A stretch of 64,000 nt of DNA. Source: Erythrophleum ivorense. Taxonomy: Eukaryota > Streptophyta > Magnoliopsida > Fabales > Fabaceae. The position numbers and the translations under genes are program-made. The notes beneath the pieces were generated by a model. That model was not told the origin of the DNA. It saw only the letters and a program-made list of their open reading frames with translations, and did no database searches. The stretch lies in the NCBI GenBank assembly GCA_026724425.1, contig JAIUCV010000019.1:10138325-10202324 (forward strand). Reading direction: 5' to 3'. Below are positions 12,101-24,568 of the stretch, piece after piece; within the stretch, counting starts at the first letter, position 1, and each line of letters begins with the position of its first letter.

Positions 12101-13499
12101 TGAAAGGTGAGTTTGGTAAGTTGAAATAGTTCATTTGAGCAAAAATGAATTAATTTGACATTCAATGATGGTATTTTCTGCTGCTAAAAGTTCTAAACGT
12201 ATGAAAAATGATGTTGTAAGCATATTGTGATGTAAAACTTGTGCTATCTTAATATGGTATTACAAACTTTATAATAACGAGTATAAAACTCAATAATAGT
12301 AAACTCTTGTGAAGCATGGTCTCTAAAACATAGCAGTAAATTTCCTTACATTTAGTAGTGGCGTCCCTAAATATGGTAGGAATGAACCTAAACCTCATTA
12401 GTAACTATGCTTTCCTGATGTCATTCATCCTTGACGTTATACTTTAGCCTAAGTGCTAGTTTTAACTTTAAATCATGTAAAGCATTTAGCCATCCAGTAC
12501 ATCACTAGGTACATTGGTCTTGACTTTAAAGTCTGCTATATAGGACAAAATCAATACATCAGTTTCATTGACTTTAAAGGATCCATATCTATACAAGGGA
12601 AAGTCGAGCCCTTGATAGGCAAACCCATGCAAGGGAAAGCCAAAGGAAGAAGTATACTGGCACCTCTCAACCTATGATAAATAATAGCAAATCCTAGTTT
12701 TTAAAGTAAAAATACATGTCCAAAATGTCAATATCCACTAATACAAGGGAAGGGAAAGTTGCAGAACCAAAAAAGAATATCTCTAGGTTTAGAAGGTTTC
12801 TCGCTCTGTTCAGCCCTGAAAACATCTTTCTCTTCCCCTAAATATAATAGTAAAACCCCTAAACCTTGTAGTAATAACCTTTAAATCCAATAGTAACAAT
12901 TGCCTCGGTTAGTTAAGAAGGCTAAACAATTAAGGAAATAAAAATGCAAACTTTAATAGTACTAGCTTCCCCTATACTTATTATATACACAAAAGCTCAC
13001 TTAATATGCTATACACATATACAAAAAATTTAACAAGACTTGTATACAAAATATCACTTAATATGTTGTGAACTTTTTTCATTGCTTGTGCAAAGATTAG
13101 ACATGAACAAATACTCTATACACAAATCACTTGTAACATAAAGCTTTATTTTCATTAGTAACATGAATTTAAACATTGCTTTCCTTGTAACTATTACACA
13201 CATTGTTACATATTACATACAATTGCTAAGAACCCAAAAAATTTGAACCTTACTTCACCTGTAATCACAATAACTTCACTACATCTTTGGTTGTTGTAAA
13301 AGATAAAAAACCTAAACATGTCACTGATGCATGTACAAAAAATTGAGTTATGTCTGCCCATGAATAAAAGAAAGTATAATTTCTTCACCTTCAGAAAAAA
13401 GGTCAAGCCTAAACATGTACAAAAGAGAGCCCAACTTCTACACTTTTAAAAGACCGCTGACCACTTCCTTTACAAAAGTCACAAACAAAACCACTAGGT

Positions 13500-15306
13500 A
13501 GCTACTTTACAGTATCAAGATGAAGAAGGATTAGGATTTTTGCACCTAGCTCTGTTATGGTTAGCCTCTGGGCAATGAGAACAACAATACTGAACCTTGT
13601 CCTGAAATTGTGATTGACATCATTTTTTTTGCAGTCTCCTAGCTGGACGGCTTGTGATGCGTGGTAATAAGAAAGTATTGCTAACATAATCATCGATAGA
13701 AAGATCATTCAGGTTTGGCATATCATAGGTCTCTACAAGGATCATTATGTTCATATAAATCTTTGCTAGGAGCTCTGTAAGTAGTATTCTTCAACATAAG
13801 AGTACACACTTCCATGCACCTTCTTTATTGCTACACATGTATGAGAGCATAGGATGCCAGACATTTGCTAAGCTTGATAAGTACACTCTCTTAATGCCAT
13901 CTTCACCCTCAAATCATTACTTTCCATTCAAATTAGGATTGGATTAATCCTATAATGCTTTACTATCATGTTTTATGCCCTAGCAACATTCTTCTTAAGC
14001 ATTGCTTTAATCTTCAAACCCACCCCATTTATCCATTTAGCCTTAGTTTTCTTACTAGTATATAGCTTTTTAGCCAACTTCTCCAGATGCTTGTTGATTA
14101 AAACATAAACATTGTCCTTTCTCTTTTTCACAATTCATGCATTAAAAGATTCGGCAAGGTTAGTTATGATATTATCCCATTATCAGTATAGAAATCTAAA
14201 TAATGTCCACTTATCAACATCAACCTGTGTCTTTACCCATGTAGCCAACTTAGGAGAGAATGTCCTCAAATTTTCCAATGCTTTCACATAATCCATGTCC
14301 AGTTGAGTATATGCAATGCCATCTAGCAATTTTAGTGCATCATCCTTGCATTGTCTTCTTTGACCCTTACAAACTTTAGAGAACTTACTACTAAAGTTCT
14401 CTTTCATATGTCAATAGTAGCAAAATGCAAGTCACTTTGCACCAAACACTTCTCTTACTACATTGATTATAGCATTATGGCAATCTAAGATCAATGTAAT
14501 TTCCACACAACTAGTTAAATCTTTAACATTTTGAAGGAACCACACTTAATCATCATATATTTCTACACATACAATTGCATAAGCAAGTGGAAATAAGTCA
14601 TTGTCTGCATTATATGCAGATGCAACTAATAAAGTCCCTAAGTATAGCCCACTGAAGTGGCAACCATCAATGTATAATATTAGTTATGCACCAAGCATGA
14701 AACTAGTTATGCAGCATCCATATGTAATAAACAACCTCTCAAAATGTTGTTTACCAATGAAGTCCACCTTGCAACAATTTCTAAATTTGTTTTCATTAAA
14801 CGATTGCACAAACAAGGGATTAGCATGTACCACCAGTTGACTGGCCCATTGATGTTAGCTAAAGCTTTCTCTTTGTCCCTTCATGCTTGATGGTAACTTA
14901 GTGCTAATCCATATTCTCTTAACAACACATTGTAATATCATTTGACATTTTATCCCTAGTTAACCTTACACTATCAACTATTATAGATGGCACTAAGTCA
15001 ACCCTTTTACTTGTGAGATACTACCAAGTTATCTTATGCTGAGTGCACGTGCTCACTGCAAAAGATTCACACACTTAAAAAAGGTGTGCTTTTAACCACT
15101 ATATAAGCCGTTAGCTTCCACTTGCATTCATCTACATTGCACTTGACAATCATCTTGTAGGGGTTATTCTTCACAAAAGTGCATCCAAATTTATAGGTAA
15201 TGCTATACTTGTATAATGCTTGCCTAAATTCAATAGTATTCAAAAAAATTTGTCTAGAGCCAACAATCAAATTTGTCCATTTAGCAAAATTTAACTCAGG
15301 CATTGG
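13500..15306 (-). pseudogene. MULE transposase remnant
   Basis: Pieces follow the order of a MuDR-type transposase. An N-terminal domain (15067-15303) has an EFRQALYKYSI..FGCTF start and C...C..WKLTAY. An EYGLALSYHQAWR-like segment lies near 14880. The first catalytic-Asp block, IDGCHFSGLYLGTLLVASAY, is at about 14610-14672, and LILDCHNAII lies near 14490. A CYYHMKENFSSKF helix runs into 14183-14407. At 13535-13592 the residues C-S-H-C-P-E-A-N-H-N-R-A-R-C form a CX2CX4HX4C zinc knuckle. Several in-frame stops and frame changes separate the blocks, so the protein is not functional. The assignment rests on motif order known for plant MULEs. Confidence 0.8.
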
Positions 15307-16544
15307 TGTAGTGGTACTTTATATTACACATGAATGAAGTACAAGTTCTTGGTTGGAAGGAGAATCAGTATTGGAATGAACTGAATTTGAATTCATTCTA
15401 CATTTTCATTCAATTAATATTTTATCAAACTAAAGAGTGACACCAAAGTATAAAGATTATAACATACAATGGATATTCACTGGACAAGTTATAAAAGGCT
15501 AATTTCGTACACTATTATTAATTGGGATGGTGATGCTCTAGTTTGTTCCCCATTCATTATATGCATGTGTGCACATTAATCATTATATTTAATTAGTTGT
15601 AGTACATTACTATCATCCACCATATTTAATAGCATAAACGCATCAAATTTTAAGATGTATTTCAATTACAGTTCATTGTCATCACAATCTATGCATGATC
15701 TTATTACTCTTATTAGTTTCTACCATGATATCCATTCCTTTATTAGTCTTCCACCTGTTTGAATCCCTCATAGTGGAGCTTTCCATTTAAATCCCTTAAA
15801 ATTTGTCCACCTATATGAAAATAGCAAAACACTCACCTAACATCTAATTTTTTATCCTCTAATTATCATAACTACATATAAAAAAAAAATTCAGGCGTAT
15901 TCATCATTTTATGGAACCAAAGCAACATTTTCACATAAATAGTGGAAATAAAGGTAAAAGCAGGCAATCACATTCTTAAAAGGAAGTAATAATATTTCTA
16001 ATAGTTATTACATTCTTTTATGTGGTAACAAACTAAAATAATGGTAGTAAAACTATTAAAAGTCCATGTAACTGTAGCTCAAATACTGCATACAATGAAA
16101 AAAATCCTTAACAAGAGAAGAAGACATTGCCATTAAGTATGGGATTCGAAAGACATAGCATATCATAAATTGCTACTCACTTGATTTACAAAAAGGCCTT
16201 TAATATTAGTAAATCAATAAGTCTATGCAACTCCTTTCGTTCTGCTCACTCTGTGACTGTGAAGAGCTACATATGACGAGACTAAAGAAAAAATTGGGAA
16301 GATGACAAGAGGAGTAGATAAAGGGTGGAAGAAATAGGGGGAGGAAGGATGAAGAAATGAAGGCAAGAAGGATGACAAATTGAAAGAAAGAAAGATGAAG
16401 AAATAAAGGGAGGAAGATCATAGAGGAAGCTAGAACTAATAAGGAATAGAAATGGCGAAGGAAGAACCTATTTGGAGAAACAATGGGAGTAAATGGTGCG
16501 AAATTCATATCACTTTTTTAACAAAGCAAGGGTATTTTCATCCA

Positions 16545-16800
16545 TCATTGCTAAAGAATGGCTTAAGAGTAGTTTAGTCACCCGTCATTAAGATTTTAGA
16601 CTTAACAATGATTGTACGAACAACTACTATTAAGTCAAGTGATAGTGGTGGTTGACAATCAACTGCCATTATGTTAATGATAGTATACAATAAAACCACC
16701 ATTAAGTAATGGTAGTTCATCTCAAACTATCGTTGCTTAAGGATGGCTCGACAAGACCACTGTTATTCCTACTAAACTACACCTCATTTCAAAAGTAGTT
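16545..16800. repeat. Subterminal repeats of the MULE-like element
   Basis: Motifs of the type TTAATGGTGGTT / AACCACCATTAAG recur about six times in both orientations, with 30-45-base spacing and variable cores (taatggcagttg, ttaatagtagttg). Such inverted subterminal units are typical near ends of plant DNA transposons, both MULE and CACTA. Confidence 0.5.
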
Positions 16801-16830
16801 GACCCTATCTCCTGTTTCTTTTCCTTCCAA

Positions 16831-19480
16831 ACTAATATCTATCATCCAACCACTAGAAACTGGTAGCCTCCTTCCAAACCAATCAATCATTGCCAACAAT
16901 CATTTTGTAGACCAAGTTTCTAGGTTCATTCATTGCTATTGGTTCTAAACACCATAGAGAGCCATGCAAAAAGTAAGTCTTTAATTTGATTTGATTTTAT
17001 TTATTTTACTATATTTTATTTTATTATTATGATTTCAATAACCTATTGTCTTGATGTTTCTTTGACGTTGAAGAGCTTGTATTGCATGGTGAAAGTTAAA
17101 GAGTTTGCTTTGATGTTGCAAAGTTTGTTCTTATTGCTAATTCTTTTTTTTTTTTCCTTTCAAGCCATGGAAGTTCAAAGTTAATCCTTCTTTGTATCGA
17201 TGAGGGTTGTGGCTTCATACATTGGACCTCATATAATATATGCCTCAACTACTCATAAGTATCATTTATATTCATGTTTTCATTTTATTTTAGGGACTTT
17301 TCAAGGTTTAATTGATGAACTTATCTTCCTTCTATTTAACTTTTTATGGTTTTCTCAATTGTTGGAATCAAGAGCTTAGACTTTATATTTTAATTGATTC
17401 CCACTTAATTTACACTAATTCATATTACTTTGGATTAATTTGAGCAAGGTAACCTAAGTCTCTAAGTTTGAATGATAGTTTGCATGGTCTTAGGCAATAA
17501 CACTTAGGCTAACCTCAATTTTGGTAAATAAAAGTTGAGAGTTTTAGATTAGCCTTAGTTAGGTCATGTGAATAGGTTTAATCATGTTTCCCTACTAGCT
17601 TAAGTGTTTAACTTCTGTATAATCTTTGCAAATAGTTTTTTATTGAATTTTATGTACTTTTGTAGGTTAAAAAACAAAGAAAGTTTGTAAGTCCTGGAGT
17701 CAATTCCATGAAAAACCAAGCCAAAACCTTAAAACAATACAAATTTGTCATTCAAAATTGTGTGGCTGCAACTAGAATTAATTTGGGGTACAACATGCAA
17801 GAGTAGAGAATTATCTCTCTTTTCCTAAGAGTAGGGCACTATGACTAGCAAGAAGCTTGGTTGTGACACCTAAGTGTAGTAAGTAAAATGCACATTTTTT
17901 TAGTGTTCTAAAGCAAAGCTTTTAGATAAGCTTAAAAAAAGGACTTAGGCAAAAGAAAAAGAGGAGATTAATTTGACAACTTTTTAGGTTTTAGAGCTTC
18001 TTTAAAGGGATTTGGAGCTAGGGATTAGTGAGAAAGATAAAGGAATTGGAGCTTTCTTACATTATACTATTAGGCAAATTACTTAAGACACTTGACTTAA
18101 GTAAGGTCCTTCATCCCTCTCCTCACATGTTGTGTTTTTCTTTTATTTGTTTTGTGTTTGATTGATTTGCATTAGGAATAGATGGATTTAAGTAGTTATA
18201 ATGGATTCTTAAGGAAAGATTGTTATTATATACTATAATTTCATATTTGAGTGTGGAGAATCTGTTAATACTTGATGCCTTTGTGTATGCCTTGTTGAAT
18301 TCATATTAAGAGGTGGGTTAGGCTAGGATTAATATGCAATTCAATCATAGAGAGAATTTGTACCTACAGGTGGGTTTACACTAGGATAATTACTGTTGAA
18401 CATATACCATTGTATCAATCACCCAAAAGGTGTTTGATAAAATGTAGAAAAGTGTAATTAATAGTAAATTGTAACAAGAGGGGGTTTACATTATTAAAGC
18501 TTGAATTCACTAACTGCTGATGCTTCCTCTAAATAATTGAACTTGAGTAGGTTGTATATAGGCTACTTAACTAAGATTAGGATTATGATAGATCAATTCA
18601 TACCAAGAGGTGGGTTAATGATTTAGGAATTCACTAACCATAGTTGAGTAAGAAATTGGTATCAAACTTGAGTGCCAATGGGTGTAATAGTTAATGATTC
18701 TTTTATTCTATTGTTCTTTTTTTATATTTTATGTCTTAAATCTCAATTTGTTTCTTAATGAGTCTTTAGTGTCTTTTACTTGATGCATTTTTTGTGTTTG
18801 CTAAAATTCCCAACTGACTAGTAAGTTGGGAAACCTAGGCTATTAGCATGTAATGTTATATATACTTATAAATAAGGATAATTAACCTCTAATTATAAGA
18901 AAATCCTTTAAAACCTCTAAAGTTATAAACACAAACCTCGTGCAATCGACCTCATATTTCAAGACGCTTTATTACTTGAGAAACTAGTGCTCTTGCTAAA
19001 GCTTTATCTTTTTAAAGAACATTGTATGAATCAACTACATTACATTGTATGTGGCACTACAAGGCACACATTCACTTTTTACTAAGACAACCTTCACTAA
19101 TATTGTATATAAGGCTTTGTCTTCTCTATGTTTTCTGTCACACCATACTTTATTAGACTCTATATTCCCATATTCAAGATAACTTTCATGTGCAAGTAAA
19201 GAAAACCAAGAAAAGGGAATAAATATTGTCATTTCTTTGCATTACGTCGGCATTAAAAATTCAAATTTTGATCCGTTGACCCCAAAAACTTACTAACAAC
19301 ATTCTCTAATTATTTTCCATCTATACAAATCTCCGGGGAAACCCACGATTTTGCTCATTCTATGTTGCCTGCCAACCCTCTGCACGACTCTTCTTGTCTT
19401 GTTGACTAGCCTCAGAAATCTCCAATATCTGCCCAGTTCGAGAAGCTTGTTCAGCCTAAACATCCTAAAACTTTGCATAA
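16831..19480. other. Unclassified repeat-like DNA, no gene seen
   Basis: This AT-rich stretch has no coding potential that I can support. Three to four copies of a phrase like AGGTGGGTTTACACTAGGAT / GAGGTGGGTTAGGCTAGGAT occur at 18300-18620. The end around 18930-18975 (cctcgtgcaatcgacctcatattt) is matched in reverse at about 29090-29120, so it is probably part of a dispersed retrotransposon-derived repeat. Confidence 0.4.
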
Positions 19481-19499
19481 ACCATGGACCAAGAGCTAA

Positions 19500-22400
19500 A
19501 AATTAGAAATATTCACGTTTTGCTTCGGGTCAGAATTTCAATTTTCTGCTGGAAACTTTAGAAAATCATAACTAAATCTAAAAAAATCAAAATCAAGCAA
19601 CCCATAGCTTTCTAGAAATATTTGGATGTTAAATTTATACTAAAAATAATTTCAAGCCATGAAAACTTCATCTGGACCATGTTTGACAACAGAAAAGGCA
19701 CAAAGGTCGGACTGTCCAGTATTACTAATATAGCTTACTAATATGAACTTTGAAAATGCGCAATTAATTCCAAAAAATCCAATTTGTGTAAAATATATCA
19801 ATTTAGAAAGCTACAGATGTTAACTAGAGTGAAAAAATAGTTCCAAATCCATCTAAGAGCATTCTGACCCTGAAAATTGATGGAATAGTGATGGAGGTCT
19901 GACTATGGGCCTAAAACAGACTAGAAGGTTTAAAAATTCATACCTCCCTCTCTAGATATCCAAATAAGGTGATTCTAGTTGGCATAGGTCACTGGGAAGG
20001 TCTAATTTCTCTCTATAAAATTTTACAGCAATTGAACATCATTTGCCCTATGAATAACAGAGATTCATTTTCAGACCATATGAACAGTATAGTACCAAAA
20101 TCAGAAAATTTGTCAATTTTAAAAATTTGCTAAAAATTATGTATACTTTCAAATATTATGCACTTTAGCTTTCCAAAAAGCTCTCAATAAGCTCTATATG
20201 CATGCCAAATTTCAAACCAAGAAGAGCTCATTTGGATAGTTTATGCCACAGCTCACCAAAGTAGACAATTTTGCATCACATAAGGTGTCAACTTGGTCCA
20301 TATGGCTCTCTTTGGTGTTTAGCACCTCTTGGGAAAGTTTGAAAATATGAATACAACTTGTATGAACTATCCAAGTGGTCCCAAATCTCGTGCACCTCAT
20401 TTTGACCATTTCACATCCAATAATACACTAATAATCATAAGCCATACAATGTACAAATCTCATACTTGCATTACTTTGGTGCTAATTATAGTTCTTACAA
20501 CATTCATACATAATTATACATTTGCTCAAGTGTTCATAACTCAAAAATAATATGTGAAAGTTCACTTTGACATTCAATTACAAGAAGAACTATATAATTG
20601 TCAATGTGTAGCTTCTCAAGTCCCTTGGTTTGCATTTCTTGCTTCATGAGTGCCACCTAGACATATTAAGATAAAAGAGGGAAGGGGAGTGAGATTCATG
20701 GAATCTCAATAGCTCACACACCCATTCACACACACATTCATGACATACATACATCAAGGGCACAAGTATGGAAGATGGATCAATCATAAACATATAAAAC
20801 CACATTTCCATGCCATAATCTCACATCAATTCAAGCATAAGCTCTAGGGACTTTTGGTTTTGCCTCACCCCATTTCTAGGACTTTTAGATTTTCCTTACT
20901 CTTGGCCTAGAAAATTTTGACTTTTCTTCACCCATCTAAGAGACTTTTGGCCTTGTCTCACCCATGTATTGAGACTTTTGGCATCTCCTCACCCACATTA
21001 AGGGACGTTTGGCATCACCTCACCCTTATGAGCCATTTTTCAGAATCAATAACATTCAAGGCAACACATTAGTACCAATGCAATCTTAAAGCATCAAGTG
21101 GCATGATCTCAAATCACAAAAGTACATACATGCACACAATGACATACATACATCCAAGAATGCAAGAAGAATGAGGTGAAGAGCTACCTTAGTATTTATG
21201 CAAGTTTCTCTTGGTCTTTTTCCTTCCCTTTTTTAATTCCATAAGCACACCTAGGTGGATTGGGATTCTCTTGGCCTAAACATCATAAATAACATATAAT
21301 TATACTCTTGAAGCAAGCTAAGACACTACATTTACTCTTAAGAGCACAATTGGTTCCATAAGTTACATAATGGTTCCATTAGTGGCCTATTGAAGCAACT
21401 CTCACAATTCAAATTTTAGACTCCATTCTTTTCTCATTTATAGGCCTCTTAATCTCATTTAAGGTCTTTGAAGCCATCACACACTCACTTACATAGTTCT
21501 AGATACATGTTGCTTCATTAGGCTCCATTATGGAAACCATTGCCTCATCTCCCAAACCATGACTTCTAAATTTTTTTCAAGGATTCCTCTAACTTTCTAC
21601 CATCATATGAAGTCCCAAACCAAGGCTAGAACAAATTAAAACACTCCCTAACCTAGCCATCTAGTCTTGGTAAAACCATGCACTCTAGGAAGAGTTCATA
21701 AAGCTTTTGATTTTTCCTTGATGGGAGAGCCATTTGGGAGGCTTCCTAGAGGTCTTAGGGACTCAATTAAACACTTACATAGCTTAGAAAATTCATGTAC
21801 TAAATCAATTTTTACAAAACCTTCAAAAGCCCTACACTTTTCTAAATCAATTTCCATTAGTTTTCCTTGCAATTTCTTGACATATTCTACTTTACCATGG
21901 TCGAAAACCCAAGTTCCTCTCTTGTTTTTGGACAAAAAATCTTCCCCTCCCTTGGTTCTATTCTTGGCCAAAAATTACACAAAGGAAGAGTAAGCAAAAG
22001 AAGCAACAAAGAGCAAGAATTACCTTGGATTCAAGCTTGCTTTCAAGTGCTTTTCTTCTTGGTTTGCTTCTCCTCAAGAAATTCGAACTATACCCCTCTA
22101 TTTTGGACTCAGAAAAGAACCAAACAACTTAATAAAAACATGGAAAGAAAGCTTGGAGGGAGGGGAACAAAGTTGCAAGAGGAAAAAGCATGAAATTCTT
22201 TAAATTTTCCTACCTTTCTTGGCTTTTCTTCCTCTGAATTCTCTTCCTCTTATGCTCCCTAGTTGCTGCTCTTCTTTTCTATTTTTGGATAGAACAAGGT
22301 TGACTTAAATGAGAGGGGAGAAGTGGCGTGATTTCTAAAGAAGGTTCAAGAAGCTACTTTTCTTAAAAATTCCATTTTTGCCCTTTTATCGTGGTATTTT

Positions 22401-22893
22401 CATTTTAGTTTCATTTTAGCTCCTTTTTTAGAACCATCTTTTTCATCATAAAATTTAGGTTTTAAATTTAATAAAATGTCTTTGAAATCACTCAATTTGG
22501 AGCTAAAACCTTCCTAAATGAATTTGTCAAAGTTTGGATTCACGATCGCTGAAAAATATACACCGGAGGGGTTTTAACTATCCTAGAGCTTCTCATAGTT
22601 TTCAGGGCCTCTGAGAACCCTGGACAACTCAAATTTTCTATTTAAAAAGAACTCCTATAAGTTTTTCCAAAATTTATGTGTAATTACAAAAATGCCACTA
22701 CGTTTCATCAATTTTTGTAACAATTTCGTTTCACCGTCCTAGCTCCATTTTTCTTTTTGTCTGAACCTAGGATTATTATTTTTAGGAGCTTAGGATACTT
22801 CCCAAATATTTTGAGACATTATCTAACTCATTTCAGAGGACATGCTTTTATACAGCTCATTTCATCGTTTTACGAAATTTACTGTTTGTTACA
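19500..22893 (-). mobile_element. Family B LTR or solo LTR, minus orientation
   Basis: On the minus strand it begins TGTAACAAACAG at 22893 and runs left. It matches 8267-10424 directly over about 20640-22893, and matches 10425-12100 in reverse over about 19500-21280. It therefore covers nearly all of a long LTR (at least 3.3 kb). No PBS was seen at its left side, so a solo or truncated LTR is more likely than an intact element. Open frames at 21667-22193 fall in this repeat and are not genes. Confidence 0.55.
20845..21030 (-). repeat. Short tandem units of family B (reverse copy)
   Basis: Six or so units read (A)GGGACTTTTGG(C/T)..TGCCTCACCC on the plus strand, the reverse complement of the array at 10735-10870. 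Confidence 0.6.
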
Positions 22894-23640
22894 TTTTCCA
22901 AACTAGTGATTGATTTCTTATGATTCTAAATGGGTGTAAATTTGTAAATTTTTTTTTACTAAAGTTTATTCATCTAGGAATTATGGTTACTTTTTTGTCA
23001 ATGTTTTGAAATTTTTTTAACAAGATTACTTTTCTTTTAAAGAAATTAGAAGTTAAAAGAAAATATGCTTACCTATAAATTCTTTGAAATGAAAAGTGAA
23101 AATACAAGCGTTCTAAGATTCAAAATTGTTTAAATTACATTATGGATTTAAAAGTTTAAGGGTCCAAATTCAATGGCCCTAAAAAGTCTTGTTTGTTGTT
23201 ATACCATTATTTTTTAATGTGATATTTAGCAATGATGCTTTCTTGTAAAGCTTACCAAGGGGTGCCAAGTTTCAATTAAAGAAGCTTAATGCAGTTATAT
23301 ATGTAATGGAGTATGACTGAAAGCATAAAATGTCTTATTTGTTGGTTGGAAATAGTTGTATATATTTCTTTCAAGTATCTTTTTGCATATCTAGATACTA
23401 TAGCATATATTTGTATTTCTATAAATGACTATCTTTTGATATTATATGGATTTCTTTTTAATGATGCAAAGGGTTAGAACATTATTATTTGTGTAAGCTT
23501 GATGCATAGTGATTAGTGCATATGATCATGTTTTCTCATTGAAGTCTAACTCTGTGTGTTTAAGCCTTCCTTCATTTCCTTAAAGAAACATTTCTATTTT
23601 GCTATGTGGGAATAACAATCAAAAGATTTTTTTTTTCTTT
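22894..23640. other. AT-rich interval, nothing recognised
   Basis: About 750 bases lie between the family B LTR and the first recognisable CACTA coding sequence. It may include the untranslated end of the CACTA element, but I saw no CACTA-type terminal repeat. Confidence 0.3.
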
Positions 23641-23644
23641 CAAA

Positions 23645-24568
23645 AATTAGTAAGACTTGGATTCCTAAGCCTAGAAATACCTATTAATATTTAGAGAGAA
23701 TTAATGGATTCCTAGACTTTGTATTTCCCAATAAGTGCTAAGGGTAAAATGAAATTCCTGTGTCCCAAATGTAAATTTAAAAAATGACATATTAGAGAAG
23801 TTATGTATGAAAACTTGATTGTTAAACCATTTCCACAAGGACACACTTTTTTAGTTAGACACGAGGGGAGAATTAGAGAAGAACCTCTTACAAAATCTTC
23901 GTTAAAGCCACTAGTGAAAGAATAAATGATTTATATGGATGACCTTATACAAAGCATGATCCATGATGTGTTTGAGTTTTATTATGATGATGAAAGGGTG
24001 GTTGAAGTTGAAGGAACATGTCCACCATCAAACCAAATGATGAATGATGATGCTAAAAAGTTTTTAAGAGTTATTTAGGGATGGATAATAGAGTTTGTAC
24101 ATAGGGTATAAAAAGTATTCAAATTTTTTTTCTTGTAAAATTGTGTCATATTAAATGTTTGTGTAGAATAATTAACAAAGCTATGTTAATGATATAAGAG
24201 TCGTTTGTAGTTGCCTTTGCACATGAAGATTCTACTTTTCTATAAGGTCAAGAGAACAATCAATAAAGTGGGGCTCAACTACCTAAAAAGAACTATATAT
24301 ATCAAAATAATTGCATACTACATTAAGGGATGATGCAAATAAGGATGTGTGTAGAAAGTGCTACACATCTAGATGAAAACTAAAAAGCAAAGGTGAAAAG
24401 TGAAAGAAGCATCCTACAAAAATCCTTAGATATTTTTCTCCAAAGACATGGTTGCCAAGGTTATTTATGTCCTCTAAGCTTGCTGAGCACATCAAATGGC
24501 ATGATATAAAGGGGAACACTGATGGCATGATAAGGCATTCAAGGGACTTGAAACCATGGAAGAGATTT
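23645..24568 (+). pseudogene. CACTA TNP2-like transposase, 5' part
   Basis: Near 23655-23800 the plus strand encodes W-I-P-K-P-R-N-T-Y followed by YLERINGFLDFVF, the start of the transposase-associated domain, then a CPKCKF motif. Near 24010-24080 it encodes VVEVEGTCPPSNQMMNDDAKKFLR. At 24395-24568 come YFSPKTWLPRLFMSS-like and IKWH...DGMIRHSRDLKPWKRF blocks typical of TNP2 upstream of its catalytic core. Several stops and frame changes make it non-functional. The last codons run straight into the solo LTR. Confidence 0.7.

Larger units (their letters stand above)
12200..16830 (-). mobile_element. Decayed MULE (Mutator-like) DNA transposon
   Basis: The span contains a recognisable minus-strand MULE transposase remnant at about 13500-15306. 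On the right it ends in subterminal repeats at 16545-16800. Short related TAGTAA / AGTAGT words occur at the left side (12240-12420, 12840-12900). Exact termini and a 9-bp target duplication could not be fixed by eye, so the limits are approximate. Confidence 0.55.

Noticed and set aside
16206..16508. 100-codon hydrophobic minus-strand frame as a membrane protein
   Set aside because: It is a low-complexity pyrimidine-rich strand (GGAAGGAAGA-type repeats on the plus strand) inside the MULE-like element; hydrophobicity follows from composition.
21667..22193. Two 108-codon plus-strand frames and a 91-codon minus frame
   Set aside because: They overlap each other and lie inside a family B LTR; the homologous region at 9266-9841 has different frames.
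8267..22893. A single large LTR element bounded by the family B pieces at 8267-10424 and 19500-22893
   Set aside because: The sequence inside 10424 is not a purine tract but an inverted family B fragment, and no PBS is present beside the right copy, so a simple element does not fit.
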